NCBI RefSeq assembly: GCF_965221685.1
Contig: NZ_OZ244907.1
Reading direction: 5' to 3' (one strand)
Length of the DNA: 64,000 nt
From: Palauibacter sp022826685
GTDB taxonomy: Bacteria > Gemmatimonadota > Gemmatimonadetes > Palauibacterales > Palauibacteraceae
A program made the translations under genes and the position numbers. The notes beneath the pieces were generated by a model. It saw only the letters and a list, made by a program, of their open reading frames with translations, was not told the DNA's origin and searched no databases. Of this stretch, positions 16,582 to 24,619 are shown one piece after another; position 1 is the first letter of the stretch, and each line of letters starts with the position of its first letter.

Positions 16582-19293
16582 TTGGGGTTTTTCTCGTTCC
16601 TGATAGATTCCGCCGCCCCGTTGCGCCGATGGGCGGCGTTCGTGTTGCTGATGGGCCTGACCGCGCCGCTTGCGGCGCAGGACTCCGCGATCGGCGGCGA
16701 GACAAACGCACGGGCCGCCGCGGCCCCCGCGCTCCGGGCCGTCCGCGCGACGGAACCGCCGCAGATCGACGGACGGCTGGACGAACCCGCGTGGAGCGCC
16801 GCGTCGGTCGCCACCGACTTCGTCCAGTTTCAGCCCGACCCGGGCGAGCCGGCGAGCGAGCGCACCGAGGTCCGGGTCCTCTATACGGACGACGCCGTCT
16901 ACATCGGCGCGCGGATGTACGACCGCGACCCCGACGGGATCATCCGCCGGCTCGCGCGCCGCGATGAGCAGGTGACGACGGACGCCTTTTCCGTCGCGTT
17001 CGACAGCTACTTCGATCACCGCACGGCGTTCCGCTTCTCCGTCAGCGTGGCGGGCGTCCAGAGCGACGCGCTGATGTTCTCCGACACGCAAGAGGACGGC
17101 GATTGGGACGCGGTGTGGGAGAGCGCAACGCGCTCGGACGAGACGGGCTGGACCGCCGAACTGCGGATCCCCCTCTCGCAACTCCGGTTCGCCGGCTCGT
17201 CGGACAGCGGTTCCGGAAGCACGTGGGGCATCAACTTCCTGCGCGAGATGGCCCGCCTCGAGGAGTTGAGCGTGTGGTCGCCCCTGCCGGAGGACCGCTC
17301 GAGGGTCGTGTCCGCCTTCGGCACGCTGCGCGACCTTCAGGGCCTCCGGCCGCGCCGCAATCTGGAGGTACGGCCCTACGTCCTCTCGTCGGCGACGCGG
17401 GCGCCGGGCACTGCCGACAATCCGTTCTACGCGGCCACGGACCTGCGCCAGACGGTGGGGGGCGATCTGAAGTACGGGATCACGGAGAACCTCACGCTCG
17501 ACGTCACCGTGAACCCCGACTTCGGGCAGGTCGAAGCAGATCCGTCCGTCGTGAACCTCACGGCCTTCGAGACGTTCTTTCCCGAGAAGCGGCCGTTCTT
17601 CCAGGAGGGGTCCGACATCTTCGGGTTTTCCTTCGGTGGGGGCGATGACAACAACGAGTCGCTCTTCTACAGCCGCAGGATCGGGCGTACGCCCCAGGGG
17701 TCCGTGACCGGCCCGGCGGAATACCGCGACGTGCCGGAGGCGACGAGCATTCTCGGAGCGGCGAAGCTATCCGGGAAGACGGCGGACGGCTGGTCGATCG
17801 GGTTCCTCGATGCCCTCACCTCGAACGAGAACGCGCGCTTCATCTCGCCGGCGGGCACATCCGGCGCGCAACTCGTGGAGCCGATGACCAACTACGCGGT
17901 GGCGCGGGTCATCAAGGACTTCCGCGACGGCGAGAGCGCCGTCGGCGTCATCGCCACCGCCACGAACCGGGGTCTCGGCTCCGGCGGGACGCTCGGCTTC
18001 CTGGCGGACGAGGCGTACACGGGAGGGTTCGACTTCCGCCATCGGTTCGGAAACGGGAACTATCAGATCGACGGTCACGTGATCGGGAGCACCGTGAGCG
18101 GGAGCCCGGAGGCGATCGCGCGCATCCAGCGTTCCTCCGTCCACTACTTCCAGAGCCCGGACTCCCGGCACGGACTGGACCCCACCCGTACGCGCCTCTC
18201 GGGCAGCACGTCGACGATCAGCTTCTCGAAGGTGGGAGGCGGGAACTGGCGCTACGGACTGTTCGGCGAGAACCGGTCGCCCGGCTTCGAGTCGAATGAC
18301 CTCGGATTCCAGCAGAACGCGGATTACCGGGTCGGGGCGGTCTGGGTGAACTACGAGCAGTTCCGGCCGCAGGGGCCGTTCCGGAACTGGGGCGTGAACG
18401 CCGCGACGTGGTCCGGCTGGACGTTCAACGGGGAACGGCAGTTCACGGGCGGCAACGTGAACGGGAACTTCCAGTTCAAGAACTTCTGGCGCGGCTTCGC
18501 CGGCTTCAATCAGGAGTGGGCGGGACTCGCCACCACGGCGCTGCGCGGAGGGCCCACGCTCTACCAGCCGAGCCAGTGGAGCAGTTGGGGCGGCGTGTTC
18601 ACGGACCAGCGGAAGCCCGTGCGGCTCGGAGCCGTCTTCAACGCGGGAGGAGAGTACCGCACCGCGACCCGCCGCCTGGGCCTGTCGCCGAACGTGACGC
18701 TCCAACCGTCGAGCCGTCTCCAGCTCAACTTCGGCCCGAGCGTGCAGTGGAACGATCGGGCGTGGCAGTTCGTCTCGCGGCCCGACGCCTCCGACGGGAC
18801 GCACTACGTGTTCGCCCGCCTGAGCCAGCAGACGGTCTCGATCACGACGCGCCTGAACTACACGTTCAGCCCGGATCTTTCCCTTCAGTTCTACGCCCAG
18901 CCCTTCGTGAGCGCGGGGAGCTACGACCGTTTCATGGAGGTCGATGATCCGCGGGCTTCCGATTTCTCCGACCGCTTCCGGACGTACGGCGAGAACGAGA
19001 TCCGGCGGCTGGAGGCGAACGGTTTCGGACTCTACCAGGTCGACGCCGACCGGGACGGGAAGGCGGACTTCGGCTTCGCGGATCCCGACTTCAACGTGAA
19101 GTCGTTCCGTTCCAACCTGGTCCTGCGCTGGCAGTATCGGCCCGGATCGACCGTGTTCCTCGTCTGGAGCCGCGACCAGCAGGCGTTCCGCAACGACGGT
19201 GCGTTCCGCCTCGGCGACGATCTGACGGACCTCGCGCGGATTCCCTCCACCAATATCTTCCTCGTCAAGTTCGAGCACTGGCTGGGGCTCTAG
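16582..19293 (+). CDS. DUF5916 outer-membrane protein with N-terminal CBM9-like domain
   Basis: A 903-residue protein. A signal peptide (about 1-33, ending PLAAQ) is followed by a CBM9/DOMON-like beta-sandwich: PPQIDGRLDEPAWSAASVATDFVQFQPDPGEPASERTEVRVLYTDDAVYIGARMYD, DEQVTTDAFSVAFDSYFDHRTAFRFSVSVAGVQSDALM, and TGWTAELRIPLSQLRF. The DUF5916 region contains VNPDFGQVEADPSVVNLTAFETFFPEKRPFFQEG, its best-conserved block, and the remainder alternates like an outer-membrane beta-barrel. The start is TTG with AAGGAAGG upstream. DUF5916 proteins are widespread in Bacteroidota and Gemmatimonadota; a role in binding or transporting polymers at the cell surface is proposed from the CBM but unproven. Confidence 0.87.
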   Translation: MGFFSFLIDSAAPLRRWAAFVLLMGLTAPLAAQDSAIGGETNARAAAAPALRAVRATEPPQIDGRLDEPAWSAASVATDFVQFQPDPGEPASERTEVRVLYTDDAVYIGARMYDRDPDGIIRRLARRDEQVTTDAFSVAFDSYFDHRTAFRFSVSVAGVQSDALMFSDTQEDGDWDAVWESATRSDETGWTAELRIPLSQLRFAGSSDSGSGSTWGINFLREMARLEELSVWSPLPEDRSRVVSAFGTLRDLQGLRPRRNLEVRPYVLSSATRAPGTADNPFYAATDLRQTVGGDLKYGITENLTLDVTVNPDFGQVEADPSVVNLTAFETFFPEKRPFFQEGSDIFGFSFGGGDDNNESLFYSRRIGRTPQGSVTGPAEYRDVPEATSILGAAKLSGKTADGWSIGFLDALTSNENARFISPAGTSGAQLVEPMTNYAVARVIKDFRDGESAVGVIATATNRGLGSGGTLGFLADEAYTGGFDFRHRFGNGNYQIDGHVIGSTVSGSPEAIARIQRSSVHYFQSPDSRHGLDPTRTRLSGSTSTISFSKVGGGNWRYGLFGENRSPGFESNDLGFQQNADYRVGAVWVNYEQFRPQGPFRNWGVNAATWSGWTFNGERQFTGGNVNGNFQFKNFWRGFAGFNQEWAGLATTALRGGPTLYQPSQWSSWGGVFTDQRKPVRLGAVFNAGGEYRTATRRLGLSPNVTLQPSSRLQLNFGPSVQWNDRAWQFVSRPDASDGTHYVFARLSQQTVSITTRLNYTFSPDLSLQFYAQPFVSAGSYDRFMEVDDPRASDFSDRFRTYGENEIRRLEANGFGLYQVDADRDGKADFGFADPDFNVKSFRSNLVLRWQYRPGSTVFLVWSRDQQAFRNDGAFRLGDDLTDLARIPSTNIFLVKFEHWLGL

Positions 19294-19312
19294 CATAGCC
19301 CGTGCATAGCCG

Positions 19313-19340
19313 GTGGCGGGGGCAACGCGGCTCCCGCCAC
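19313..19340 (+). terminator. hairpin after the DUF5916 gene
   Basis: GTGGCGGG and CCCGCCAC are perfect 8-base arms around a 12-nt loop, 20 nt after the stop. A short direct repeat (GCATAGCC twice) lies just before it. Confidence 0.4.
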
Positions 19341-19372
19341 GGTCCGCCGGCCGGCGAGAATAGTGGGAAGCG

Positions 19373-19609
19373 GTGACCGGTTACATTTTCGTGGCGCTTG
19401 CGGTGCTGGTGGCGGTGGCCGGCTGGAGACGCCGGAGCGAGTTGCGTCGCCGGACGCGACCCGGCGTGACCGACGAGATCGTGCAGCGCATCGAGACGGT
19501 GGGCCGCGTGGACGCGGAGGATGTCGAACCGGTGGATCTAGAGCTGGCGAGGGCCGAGGAGGACGAATTCTGGGCCCAGACCTGGGACGAGCCCGAAGAG
19601 AACTGGTAA
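19373..19609 (+). CDS. small single-pass membrane protein
   Basis: A 78-residue product with a GTG start. A single N-terminal transmembrane helix (GYIFVALAVLVAVAGW) is followed by a basic patch (RRRSELRRRTRPG) and an acidic C-terminus (VEPVDLELARAEEDEFWAQTWDEPEENW). The positive-inside rule would put the tail in the cytoplasm. It resembles no family I can name. The composition switch (hydrophobic, basic, acidic) and the position 19 nt before the propeller gene make it a plausible real gene rather than chance. Confidence 0.55.
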   Translation: MTGYIFVALAVLVAVAGWRRRSELRRRTRPGVTDEIVQRIETVGRVDAEDVEPVDLELARAEEDEFWAQTWDEPEENW

Positions 19610-19628
19610 GGGAAGTGGCGGAAATTCG

Positions 19629-20828
19629 ATGATGAACACGGCACCGAACTCCGGCGTGATCCGCGTCGGGCTGCTGGCCGCGATGACGTTGTCGCCAACG
19701 GCCTTTCTCAGGGCGGAAGCGCAGGAGGCGCCGCGGGTTTCGTTCGGGATGGCGACCGCGGCCTTCGAGGACGGCCTGGGTTCCATGCGTGGCGTGCGCG
19801 AACTCGAGGACGGCCGCGTACTCATCGCCGACGGTTTCGGGGCGGCGGTCATCGCCTGGATGCCCGGGGGCGGCGCGGACACGCTGACGAACACGGGCCA
19901 GGGGCCGGAGGAGTATCGGACGCCGGACGGTCTCTTCCCCCTTCCCGACGGCGCGACGCTCCTCGTCGATCTCGGCAACGCCAGGCTCACCCGCATCGAA
20001 GCGGACCTCAGCTTCGGCGAGACGTGGCCCATCGCCCGGGGAGGGCCGAATGCCGGGATGACGATGATGATTCCGGTGGGGACCGACCGCGACGGCGGGA
20101 TCTACTTCCAGCAGCGACTCGACGGGATGGCGGGCATATCTGACTCCGCGGCCGTGGCGCGCTTCGATCCGGCGACGGGCGAGACCTCCGAGGTCGGACG
20201 GGTCCGGCTTGCGGAACAGACGCGCGTGGAGTCCGGGGACGCCAACAACCGCAGCGTGAACATCCGGCCCGTGCCGTTCTCCAACCAGGATGCGTGGAAC
20301 GTGGCCTGGGACGGCCGGGTGGCGGTCGCGCGCGCGGACGACTACCGACTGGAGTGGCTGGACCTCGCGGCCGGGGTGACGCGGGGGCCCGGGATACCGT
20401 ACGAGCCGGTGCGGGTGCGGCGGGCGGACCAGGACGAGTGGCTCGACCAACTCGGAGGCGGTCTGCGTGTCGAGGCCACGGACGATGGGAGCGGGATGCG
20501 GATGTCCATGAGCCGGGCACCTTCAGGCTCCAGCAATGCGGATCCCTCCGACTTCGAGTGGCCCGACGTGAAGCCCGTCATTCCCGCAGGCGCGGTCGCG
20601 GTCGATGGAGAGGGCCGGGCGTGGGTCCGGCGCCATGTGCCGGCGGGGGAAGCGCACCTGTACGATGTGTTCGACGCGGGCGGGCAGCGAGTCGCCCAGG
20701 TGGAACTGCCCGGGGAGCGGCGGCTCGTCACTTTCGGAGCGGAGAGCGCCTACCTGGTCCGGAACGACGACTTCGGTTTCGCCTGGCTCGAGAAGTACCC
20801 GATGCCCGCGGTGCCCGGGACGCGCTGA
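19629..20828 (+). CDS. secreted six-bladed beta-propeller protein
   Basis: A 399-residue protein. A signal peptide (about 1-33, ending AEAQ) is followed by propeller-like repeats: GSMRGVRELEDGRVLIADGFGAAVIAWMPGGGADTLTNTGQGPEEYRTPDGLFPLPDGATLLVDLGNARLTRIEADLSF, then GRVAVARADDYRLEWLDLAAG, and AVDGEGRAWVRRHVPAG near the C-terminus. This GQGPGEF-like pattern is typical of the 6-bladed propeller (NHL/TolB-like) proteins abundant in Gemmatimonadota. No catalytic motif is evident. It ends in a palindrome shared with the convergent DUF3179 gene. Confidence 0.78.
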   Translation: MMNTAPNSGVIRVGLLAAMTLSPTAFLRAEAQEAPRVSFGMATAAFEDGLGSMRGVRELEDGRVLIADGFGAAVIAWMPGGGADTLTNTGQGPEEYRTPDGLFPLPDGATLLVDLGNARLTRIEADLSFGETWPIARGGPNAGMTMMIPVGTDRDGGIYFQQRLDGMAGISDSAAVARFDPATGETSEVGRVRLAEQTRVESGDANNRSVNIRPVPFSNQDAWNVAWDGRVAVARADDYRLEWLDLAAGVTRGPGIPYEPVRVRRADQDEWLDQLGGGLRVEATDDGSGMRMSMSRAPSGSSNADPSDFEWPDVKPVIPAGAVAVDGEGRAWVRRHVPAGEAHLYDVFDAGGQRVAQVELPGERRLVTFGAESAYLVRNDDFGFAWLEKYPMPAVPGTR

Positions 20829-20860
20829 CCGCCGGGCGGGCGGCGGCGCGGCTCAGCGCG
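20821..20860. terminator. convergent-gene palindrome containing both stop codons
   Basis: CGCGCTGA (20821-20828) and TCAGCGCG (20853-20860) are perfect inverted arms, each ending one of two convergent genes, with further GC pairing possible in the 24-nt centre. This may act as a bidirectional terminator. Confidence 0.4.
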
Positions 20861-22109
20861 GACGCCGTCTCGACAGATCCGGATCGTCCGGTAGCAGCGT
20901 CGCGTCATCCGTCGGCGCGAAGTCCGCGGAGCCGGTGAGGGGAATCGGGGGCTCCCACACCTCTGTGTCCGGCTGGAACGCGGCCCAGGCGAACCAGAAG
21001 GCGTGGTACGCCTCGGGGTGAGGCTCAAGTCTCTCTCCGTCGAGCGGGCCCGCCACGGCCTCGCCGCCGAAGTTCCAAACGCTCCCCGTTTCCACGTCCT
21101 GCCGGCGACCGTCGACGACTTCGAACGTGAGAGACCGCCCGTTGACACGGGCGTGGTAGATCCGCGCACTCTGCGCGACGGAATTCCAGAACGCGACCAC
21201 GGGTTCTCCTCCGACCCGGGCACTCGCGGCCCAGACGGTGAAGTTCTGCCCCTCCTGGTCCTGCGCGGCCACCTCTCTCAGGTCCGAGATGGCGAATGCG
21301 TAGCCGCCGGTCCCCGACGGGACTCCGACCACGCGCTCCTTGGGCCTTCGGCGCAAGTCGATCGGGGCGGACGTCGGATAGAAGAGCGATGCGTTGTCCG
21401 GATCCCGGTAGTTCCCGTACGGGTAGAGGGTGTAGAGGAAGTCATGCCCCGTCACGCGCGTTGCGATCCAGGTGTCCTGAAAGACCTGGAGCCAGGCCCC
21501 GTACACCATCAGTTCGTACGGGACGCGCTTCAAGCTGATGCCGTCCTGCGGGCCGCACGTGGCGGATCGCGTCAACTGGGGGTAGAGCGTCCCGGAACCG
21601 TCGTCCATCACGAGATTGTTGTCGAGGACGTAGTTGGACACCGCAAAATCCGGCGTCTCGGTCGCCGCGGGATCGAAGACGCGGACGGATCCCGTGAGCG
21701 GCGAATAGGTGATCGTGAGCCGTTCTCCCGTCGCATTCGGGACGGTCGGGTCGACGTCGGCCTGCAGGTTCAGGACCTCGTGATACCAGAGGAGCTTCAG
21801 CGGTATGGCGAGAGGCTGGCCGTTGAATTCGAGCCCGATCACGAGGTCGCCGCGATTGACGTAACCGACGTGGGGCGCGATGAGCCGCGTGGCGACCTCG
21901 GGATTGGTGAGCGCCGGAATGTTCGAGCGCGCGGCGCCGGCGTCCGTGAAGTTCAGGAGCGGAAGCGAGCAATCCGAGAAGGGGGGCGGCGGCCCAAAGC
22001 CCTCTCCGGTGCATGCGGCGAGCCCCACCGCCTGCAGCACGATGGCGACGCGGGCAAGGTGTGCACGCGAGCCGATCCGTCGGGTGACGTCGCATTTGGC
22101 TGGACTCAT
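20853..22109 (-). CDS. DUF3179 domain lipoprotein
   Basis: A 418-residue protein from the ATG at 22109, which has AGGA 6 nt upstream; an ATG at 22130 would add seven residues. A lipoprotein signal ends VGLAAC. DUF3179 hallmarks follow: VGYVNRGDLVIGLEFNGQPLAIPLKLLWYHEVLNLQ, then LTITYSPLTGSVRVFD, and NNLVMDDGSGTLYPQL. The usual Cys of the family's TYCPL motif is Ser here (TYSPL). Two later segments (FTVWAASARVGGEPVVAFWNS, SARIYHARVNGRSLTFEVVDG) repeat the family pattern. Function is unknown. It is the last gene of a five-gene minus-strand series. Confidence 0.82.
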   Translation of the reverse strand: MSPAKCDVTRRIGSRAHLARVAIVLQAVGLAACTGEGFGPPPPFSDCSLPLLNFTDAGAARSNIPALTNPEVATRLIAPHVGYVNRGDLVIGLEFNGQPLAIPLKLLWYHEVLNLQADVDPTVPNATGERLTITYSPLTGSVRVFDPAATETPDFAVSNYVLDNNLVMDDGSGTLYPQLTRSATCGPQDGISLKRVPYELMVYGAWLQVFQDTWIATRVTGHDFLYTLYPYGNYRDPDNASLFYPTSAPIDLRRRPKERVVGVPSGTGGYAFAISDLREVAAQDQEGQNFTVWAASARVGGEPVVAFWNSVAQSARIYHARVNGRSLTFEVVDGRRQDVETGSVWNFGGEAVAGPLDGERLEPHPEAYHAFWFAWAAFQPDTEVWEPPIPLTGSADFAPTDDATLLPDDPDLSRRRPR

Positions 22110-22126
22110 GCGGTGTCCTGGACCTG

Positions 22127-22900
22127 TCATGCTCCGTCACCGTCCGACCCGAGAGTGCCCGACGGTACTCGAAACGTAAGGGCCGGCGAGGCCGCCGGCC
22201 GTCGAGCTAGATGAACAAGGCCTCGTTCTCGGAATCGAACCCCTGGACGTCGGCCTTCTGCGTCCGCACATCCTTCTGGCCGACCTGACGCTGCCCGACG
22301 ACGATCATCGCGATACTCGCGACGAGCGCCAGCGCGATCCTCAGCTTCTTCATGGCGTCCCCCCTCCTCCATCGTCCCTGCACCTAACGCCGCACCCAAC
22401 GCCGGATCCGGACACAGATCGCTCCCATAGTATAAGGCCTTCCTGCCGTTTAACGAACTCTCGGGCCCGAAGGTGACACGTCGGATGGGAGCGTCAGCGT
22501 CGATGGCCCAGCGATTGAGTGTGTCCCCGGCCAGCGCGAGGTCGGTCGCCGCCAGGAGTACGCCCTCCGCATCCCGAGCCTCGAGGCGGACGAGATCGGC
22601 GCGCACCCGGACGTTCACCCGGACCGAATCCCGGCGCGGCACGGTATCGAGCACGACGCTTCCCGCCCCCGCCGCGGCGGAGACGTACGCGTCGACGTCG
22701 AGCGGGTTGACGAGGAGGATCCGATATTCGCGGGTCGGTCCCTCGCCCGGGAGCGGAGGGACCGCCGCAGCGTCGGCGGCCGGCGTGGAATCGGGCGGGA
22801 CGCCGGACGAATCGGACGTGTCGTCGGCCGGGGCGCACGCCGCCGCGAGCCACGCAAGGGCGGCAAGAACGTGGCCCCATCGGCATGGCCGCCCGTTCAG
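22127..22900 (-). CDS. lipoprotein, probable CTG start; 3' end uncertain
   Basis: The coding signal begins at CTG 22900-22898, whose last two bases overlap the glpD stop (CTGA), and no ATG/GTG/TTG lies nearby in this frame. It gives NGRPCRWGHVLAALAWLAAAC, a lipoprotein signal, then an acidic linker and a strand-rich domain: YRILLVNPLDVDAYVSAAAGAGSVVLDTVPRRDSVRVNVRVRADLVRLEARDAEG. Protein-like sequence ends near RRVTFGP (about 22460). Beyond that the frame stays open to 22127 only by reading through a promoter-like region and the 48-residue ORF in another frame. One missing base in the GGGCCC stretch would give RVR and a TAA near 22451. Family unknown. Confidence 0.5.
   Translation of the reverse strand: MNGRPCRWGHVLAALAWLAAACAPADDTSDSSGVPPDSTPAADAAAVPPLPGEGPTREYRILLVNPLDVDAYVSAAAGAGSVVLDTVPRRDSVRVNVRVRADLVRLEARDAEGVLLAATDLALAGDTLNRWAIDADAPIRRVTFGPESSLNGRKALYYGSDLCPDPALGAALGAGTMEEGGRHEEAEDRAGARREYRDDRRRAASGRPEGCADAEGRRPGVRFRERGLVHLARRPAASPALTFRVPSGTLGSDGDGA
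22207..22353 (-). CDS. 48-residue small exported or membrane peptide
   Basis: An ORF with ATG at 22353 and TAG at 22207-22209. The start is preceded by a purine-rich GGAGGAGGGGGG ribosome-binding region. It begins MKKLRIALALVASIAMIVVG, a short basic N-region plus hydrophobic helix typical of a signal peptide or anchor. A polar tail of about 28 residues follows (QRQVGQKDVRTQKADVQGF, then SENEALFI at the end). There is no lipobox cysteine. A TATACT-type -10 element lies 74 bp upstream of the start. Function unknown. Confidence 0.6.
   Translation of the reverse strand: MKKLRIALALVASIAMIVVGQRQVGQKDVRTQKADVQGFDSENEALFI
22427..22434 (-). promoter_or_regulatory. candidate -10 element upstream of the 48-residue ORF
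   Basis: On the minus strand an AT-rich stretch reads CCTTATACTATGGG. TATACT matches the sigma-70 -10 consensus at five of six positions. No convincing -35 box is found at 17 nt. The AT-rich context contrasts with the surrounding GC-rich sequence. Confidence 0.35.
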
Positions 22901-24615
22901 CGACCCGCCTTTGCGCGGGCCGCGAGCTCGCGGATCGCGCCGTCGTCCACCGCCCTGAAGGCCAGTGCCCGTTTCACTTCCTCCGTCCGTCGTTCGGCTG
23001 TCCAGTCCAGCTCCGGGGCCACGACTTCGGCGACGCGGCGCGCCGCCTCCGGCGTCCCGGAGCGCGTCTCGAGGCCGACCCGCATCCGCCGAAAGAGAAT
23101 GTCCTCGACGTGCAGGGCCATCTCGCTCCGCACTGAATACACCGCTTCGGCCAGAAGGTGCGGCCTCCCCGCGACAACCCTCTCGCCGAGCCGCGGATTG
23201 CGCTCGACGAGATCGAGAACCCGGTTCGCTCTCGTCCCGTACGCGCGCGTGAGGCGATCCGCGGAGACGCGCTCGAGTCCCTGCGTGCGGGCACGCGCCC
23301 GGATCCGGCTCCGGAGCGCGTCCAGGTCCCGGAACCGCGCGCCGGGGAGCGGAACCTTGTCCGTGTCCACCTTCCGAATCGCCTTCACGCCGGCCGGCGC
23401 AAGGAACGCCTGCACGCGATCCAGGGTCGCCTCGGCCATGTGCCGGTGAGAGGTCAGTTTTCCTCCGCTCAGGGTAAAGATGCCCGGGGGATGCTGATGG
23501 ACCTCGAACTCCCTCGACACGGCGCCCTCCTGGTCGCCGTCCGCGGGCGGCGCGACGAGCGGCCGCAGGCCGGCCCAGGCGCTGATCACATCCTCCGGGC
23601 CCAGCTTCGATGCCGGGAGCAGGCGACGGGTGGCGTCGAGCAGGTAGGCGATGTCGCCCGGGGTGGCCGCGACCTCGTGCGGGCGGCCGTCGAAGAACTC
23701 GTCCGTGGTGCCGATGAGGGTGAGGTCCTCCCGCCACGGGAGGATGAACATCACGCGGCCGTCCTGGGGCGCCTCGAAGATCAGGGCACCGGAGTGCCCC
23801 ACTCGTTCGCGCGCGACGTGGATGTGCGTCCCGCGCGAGGGACGGATGCGCACGGCGGCCGCCGCGCCCTCCCCCGGGCCGGACCCCCGTGCGTCCGCGG
23901 TGACGCGGTCGAGCATCTGTTCGGCCCACGCGCCGGTCGCGTTCACGATCGCGAGGGCGTCGACCTCCACTTCCCGTCCGCTCTCCGCATCTCTCACCCG
24001 CGCCCGGTGGCCCGGCCAGTCCGAAGCGTCGATGCGGACGACTTCGGCCCGGTTGACCACGGTCGCACCGGCCTCGAGGGCCGCCACGATGGTCGTGACG
24101 ACGAGCCGCGCATCGTCGACCTGGGCGTCGAAATAGCGCGCGCCGCCGAGAAGCCCCTCGGCACGCAGTCCCGGTTCACGGTCGAGCATGGCCTCGGCGT
24201 CGAGCATCTGATGGCGTTCGATGTTGCGGAACAGCGATAGCGCGTCGTAGAGCCACATCCCCGCGTCCAGCTTTCTCCGGCCGATGCGACCGTCCCGGAA
24301 AATCGGAAAGTGGAACTCCAGCGGCCGGACGAGGTGGGTCGCGATGCGGAGCAGAGTCCGCCGTTCCTGGCTCGCCTCGAACACGAGGTCGAACTCGAAG
24401 TGCTCCAGGTAGCGCAGGCCGCCGTGGACGAGGCGGGAAGAACGGCTGCTCGTGCCCGACGCGAAATCCGCGGCTTCGACGAGAGCGGTGCGAAAACCGC
24501 GGCGGGCCGCGTCACGCGCGACGGCGGCGCCGGAAATGCCGCCGCCGATAACGAGGATGTCGAAGGCGGTCTCCGCGAGGTTCCGGAACTGCTCGGCGCG
24601 CCCCGGAGCCGTCAC
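22897..24615 (-). CDS. glpD: aerobic glycerol-3-phosphate dehydrogenase
   Basis: A 572-residue FAD enzyme oxidising sn-glycerol 3-phosphate to dihydroxyacetone phosphate and feeding electrons to the quinone pool at the inner face of the membrane. The dinucleotide fold DILVIGGGISGAAVARDAARRG lies near residue 20. GlpD signatures follow (SSRSSRLVHGGLRYLEHFEFDLV, GARYFDAQVDDARLV). The C-terminal DAO_C domain (about 400-540) contains YGTRANRVLDLVERNPRLGERVV and YSVRSEMALHVEDILFRRMRVG. The GTG start is four bases after the quinone oxidoreductase stop, so the two are co-transcribed. Length and motifs are normal for the family. Confidence 0.93.
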   Translation of the reverse strand: MTAPGRAEQFRNLAETAFDILVIGGGISGAAVARDAARRGFRTALVEAADFASGTSSRSSRLVHGGLRYLEHFEFDLVFEASQERRTLLRIATHLVRPLEFHFPIFRDGRIGRRKLDAGMWLYDALSLFRNIERHQMLDAEAMLDREPGLRAEGLLGGARYFDAQVDDARLVVTTIVAALEAGATVVNRAEVVRIDASDWPGHRARVRDAESGREVEVDALAIVNATGAWAEQMLDRVTADARGSGPGEGAAAAVRIRPSRGTHIHVARERVGHSGALIFEAPQDGRVMFILPWREDLTLIGTTDEFFDGRPHEVAATPGDIAYLLDATRRLLPASKLGPEDVISAWAGLRPLVAPPADGDQEGAVSREFEVHQHPPGIFTLSGGKLTSHRHMAEATLDRVQAFLAPAGVKAIRKVDTDKVPLPGARFRDLDALRSRIRARARTQGLERVSADRLTRAYGTRANRVLDLVERNPRLGERVVAGRPHLLAEAVYSVRSEMALHVEDILFRRMRVGLETRSGTPEAARRVAEVVAPELDWTAERRTEEVKRALAFRAVDDGAIRELAARAKAGR

Positions 24616-24619
24616 GAGG

